A DNA stretch of 64,000 nucleotides from an uncultured Lachnospiraceae bacterium (GTDB lineage Bacteria > Bacillota > Clostridia > Lachnospirales > Lachnospiraceae): NCBI GenBank assembly GCA_900548905.1, contig URMK01000027.1:19777-83776 (forward strand). The letters run 5' to 3'. The position numbers were made by a program, and so were the translations under genes. Under the pieces are notes generated by a model. The model saw only the letters and a list, made by a program, of their open reading frames with translations. It was not told the origin of the DNA and did no database searches. Shown in pieces: positions 62,131 through 64,000 of this stretch; the stretch's first letter is position 1; each line of letters starts with the position of its first letter.

Positions 62131-64000
62131 ATGGATATTAAAATAGAAGTATGTCCTGCAGATGTAAGAAACCGGTTATATGAGGCGGGAAAGCTGGGGC
62201 AAAAAGAAAACGTTGTTATGCTTGTGGACGGATGGGCTTTAATAGAAAAGAAGGAAATCAATAAAATAGTCTACAGGGCAGTAAATATATATAATCTGGA
62301 GGATATTCCCCTCTATAAAAGAAAAAGCAGAATCGAACCTTCTGAATACCGGAAGGTAGCAATACAGCTCTATAAGTTAGGAAAACGGACAGATTTCCCG
62401 GAAATGGCAAAAGAGCAGCGTGCGGTATCCCTGCTTACTTATATTTATGATTCTATTTTGCCGCTGCATGGTTTTACCTTGAGAGAGAATCAAAAAGAGT
62501 TATCGCTGCATATGCTGAGAGCGCTGCAGAGGAATAAACTGGCACTTTGTGAGGCGGAAGTGGGAACTGGAAAAACGCATGCTTACCTCACGGCAGCTAT
62601 CGTTTATAATCTGTTCGAGGAACATAAAAAACCCGTTGTTATATCCACATCCACCATTGCGTTACAGGAGGCAATTATCAAGGAATATATTCCTCAGCTA
62701 TCTTGTATATTGCGGCTGCACAGAATTATTGAAGAACCATTTACCTATGTGGTAAGGAAAGGAAAATCTCATTATATATGTGACCTGAGGCTTCGTGCTT
62801 ATGAAGGATCTATCCGGTATCTTGGTGAAGATAAGTGGCTGATGGAATATCTGGATAATATCCGGAAGGCAAATTACCTTCATATCGATATGGATAACAT
62901 GCCGCTTTCTCCTTATGTTAAAAGATGCATCAGTGTTGTAAGCTGCAGTTCACAATGCCCCATCTATTTTTCCTGCAGGTATATAACCTATTTGAAAAAC
63001 TGTAAGGAAAAATACCATGATTTCCTTATTGCAAACCATAACTATATTTTTGCGGAGATACTTGGGATAAAAGCCGGGAAAAATAAAAGACTGCCGGATT
63101 ATGGGATTATCGTATTAGATGAAGCACATAAAATAAAAGAAGTGGCAAAGCAGATGTACTGTTCTGTTTTCCCCGTATCGGATATCGACAGCCTGATAGG
63201 AATAATCGGGCCCGAGGAATTTAGAAATAGCAGGGTGCGGAAAGAAATTACGACCATGTGTAACATATTAACCGGTTATACAGATGAAATATTAACTGGG
63301 CTGAATACAGAAGTTTTAGAAAGTCATGAAAGTGATATCATATATGGCTCTATAAAGGATAAATCAATCCTTGTATTAGTTTTTAAGAAGTTAGAGAGGC
63401 AGATACGTGCAATAGAACGCTATTTTTCGGGAACGTATGCACAGGGAAACGTCCGGGTAATTATAGGAAAATGCAGGGAACTGGAAAGTAAACTTTTGAG
63501 CTTGTCTGATGTGCAGAATAATATTCTCTGGGCGGAAAAAAACAGAAATGATATTATACAATTTTGTACACTGCCCAAAATGCTTGATAAGATTTTATAT
63601 CAGGATGTATGGCATACGGAAGCAAAGAAAATTCTGACCTCAGGGACTTTATCCGTGAAGGGAGATTTCACACATTTTAAGTGGGCAACGGGAATTCAGC
63701 TTATGCAGCCGGAAAAGGTAAGGATTACTGAAATAAGTAAAGCATCCCCTTTTGATTACCAACAAAATGCCATACTTTACATACCCGAAAGAATGCCGTT
63801 TCCTGATATTCGTGATAATCATTATATTCTGGCAATTAAAAAGGAAATCCTGCGGTTGATTCAGGCAGCTGATGGACATACCATGATATTATTCACCTCA
63901 TACCGGCTCATGGAAAAAATATATTATCAAGTCCGTAATGATATAATTGACTTTCCTCTTTTTATGATGGGAAAAGGAAGGCTTGATGCTTTGGAAAAAT
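62131..64000 (+). CDS. DinG/XPD-like superfamily 2 DNA helicase (3' end outside window)
   Basis: The frame runs from ATG 62131 to the right edge without a stop (623 codons visible). The start is supported by AAAGAGGAGG eight bases upstream; ATG 62125 would be only two bases from it. Walker A is E-V-G-T-G-K-T (143-149), and the DEAH box is at 330-333. Cysteines at 217, 266, 272, 276 and 282 lie between them, as in XPD/DinG helicases with an iron-sulphur cluster. These are 5'-3' DNA helicases that unwind damaged or structured DNA. The roughly 100-residue N-terminal extension before the helicase core is unassigned. With the sigma-like gene it may belong to an integrated element. Confidence 0.85.
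   Translation, partial: MDIKIEVCPADVRNRLYEAGKLGQKENVVMLVDGWALIEKKEINKIVYRAVNIYNLEDIPLYKRKSRIEPSEYRKVAIQLYKLGKRTDFPEMAKEQRAVSLLTYIYDSILPLHGFTLRENQKELSLHMLRALQRNKLALCEAEVGTGKTHAYLTAAIVYNLFEEHKKPVVISTSTIALQEAIIKEYIPQLSCILRLHRIIEEPFTYVVRKGKSHYICDLRLRAYEGSIRYLGEDKWLMEYLDNIRKANYLHIDMDNMPLSPYVKRCISVVSCSSQCPIYFSCRYITYLKNCKEKYHDFLIANHNYIFAEILGIKAGKNKRLPDYGIIVLDEAHKIKEVAKQMYCSVFPVSDIDSLIGIIGPEEFRNSRVRKEITTMCNILTGYTDEILTGLNTEVLESHESDIIYGSIKDKSILVLVFKKLERQIRAIERYFSGTYAQGNVRVIIGKCRELESKLLSLSDVQNNILWAEKNRNDIIQFCTLPKMLDKILYQDVWHTEAKKILTSGTLSVKGDFTHFKWATGIQLMQPEKVRITEISKASPFDYQQNAILYIPERMPFPDIRDNHYILAIKKEILRLIQAADGHTMILFTSYRLMEKIYYQVRNDIIDFPLFMMGKGRLDALEK

Noticed and set aside
1..64000. CRISPR arrays, tRNA, rRNA, insertion sequences
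   Set aside because: I looked for regular short repeats, tRNA-like cloverleaf ends, rRNA motifs and transposase motifs and found none. A dedicated search would be more sensitive.

Overview
The window looks like the chromosome of an anaerobic Firmicute of the Lachnospiraceae type. It has AT-leaning codon use, strong AGGAGG-type ribosome binding sites, YesM/YesN-style two-component systems, LplB/LplC-type sugar importers and lipoprotein substrate-binding proteins. This assignment rests on gene families and style, not on a marker gene. No tRNA, rRNA, CRISPR array or transposase was seen.

About 60 kb is one large carbohydrate-utilisation region, almost all on the + strand, in successive blocks. 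(A) 1-14750: a membrane-anchored AraC regulator (cut by the left edge), an ABC permease pair without a binding protein, a Gfo/Idh/MocA oxidoreductase, and GH95, a sugar isomerase/epimerase, GH3, GH51 and GH43, closed by a terminator. (B) 14953-17375: glycerate 2-kinase and a LacI regulator, with LacI-like operator motifs. (C) 17768-40704: a long operon with a TIM-barrel isomerase, an ABC importer, GH42, GH2, GH51, a GH43-like enzyme and an unassigned 862-aa protein. It also holds many redox enzymes: two FAD oxidoreductases, three D-2-hydroxyacid dehydrogenases, a tartronate-semialdehyde-reductase-like enzyme and an FMN hydroxyacid oxidase relative. The same operator motif lies before B and C, which suggests one regulon. 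(D) 40980-50977: a two-component system, binding protein, two permeases, GH3 and GH43. (E) 51229-58491: a second two-component system with binding protein and two permeases. (F) 58519-60750: an AraC regulator divergent from a GH8 exo-oligoxylanase.

Taken together this fits uptake of heavily decorated xylan-type oligosaccharides and their trimming inside the cell. None of the glycosidases shows a signal peptide and no endo-acting enzyme is seen. GH8, GH43 and GH3 would take xylose, GH51 arabinose, and GH95 L-fucose or L-galactose. Four permease pairs share no local ATPase, so an MsmX-type ATPase encoded elsewhere is expected. The surplus of hydroxyacid enzymes in B and C is the most unusual part: it points to a three-carbon hydroxyacid route (hydroxypyruvate / tartronate semialdehyde / glycerate to 2-phosphoglycerate) linked to glycan breakdown.

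From about 61 kb the character changes (G): a small sigma-70-region-4-like protein behind a hairpin that covers its ribosome binding site, a roughly 430-base non-coding stretch with several hairpins, and a DinG/XPD-like helicase that runs off the right edge. These resemble cargo of integrative elements, but no integrase or end is visible.
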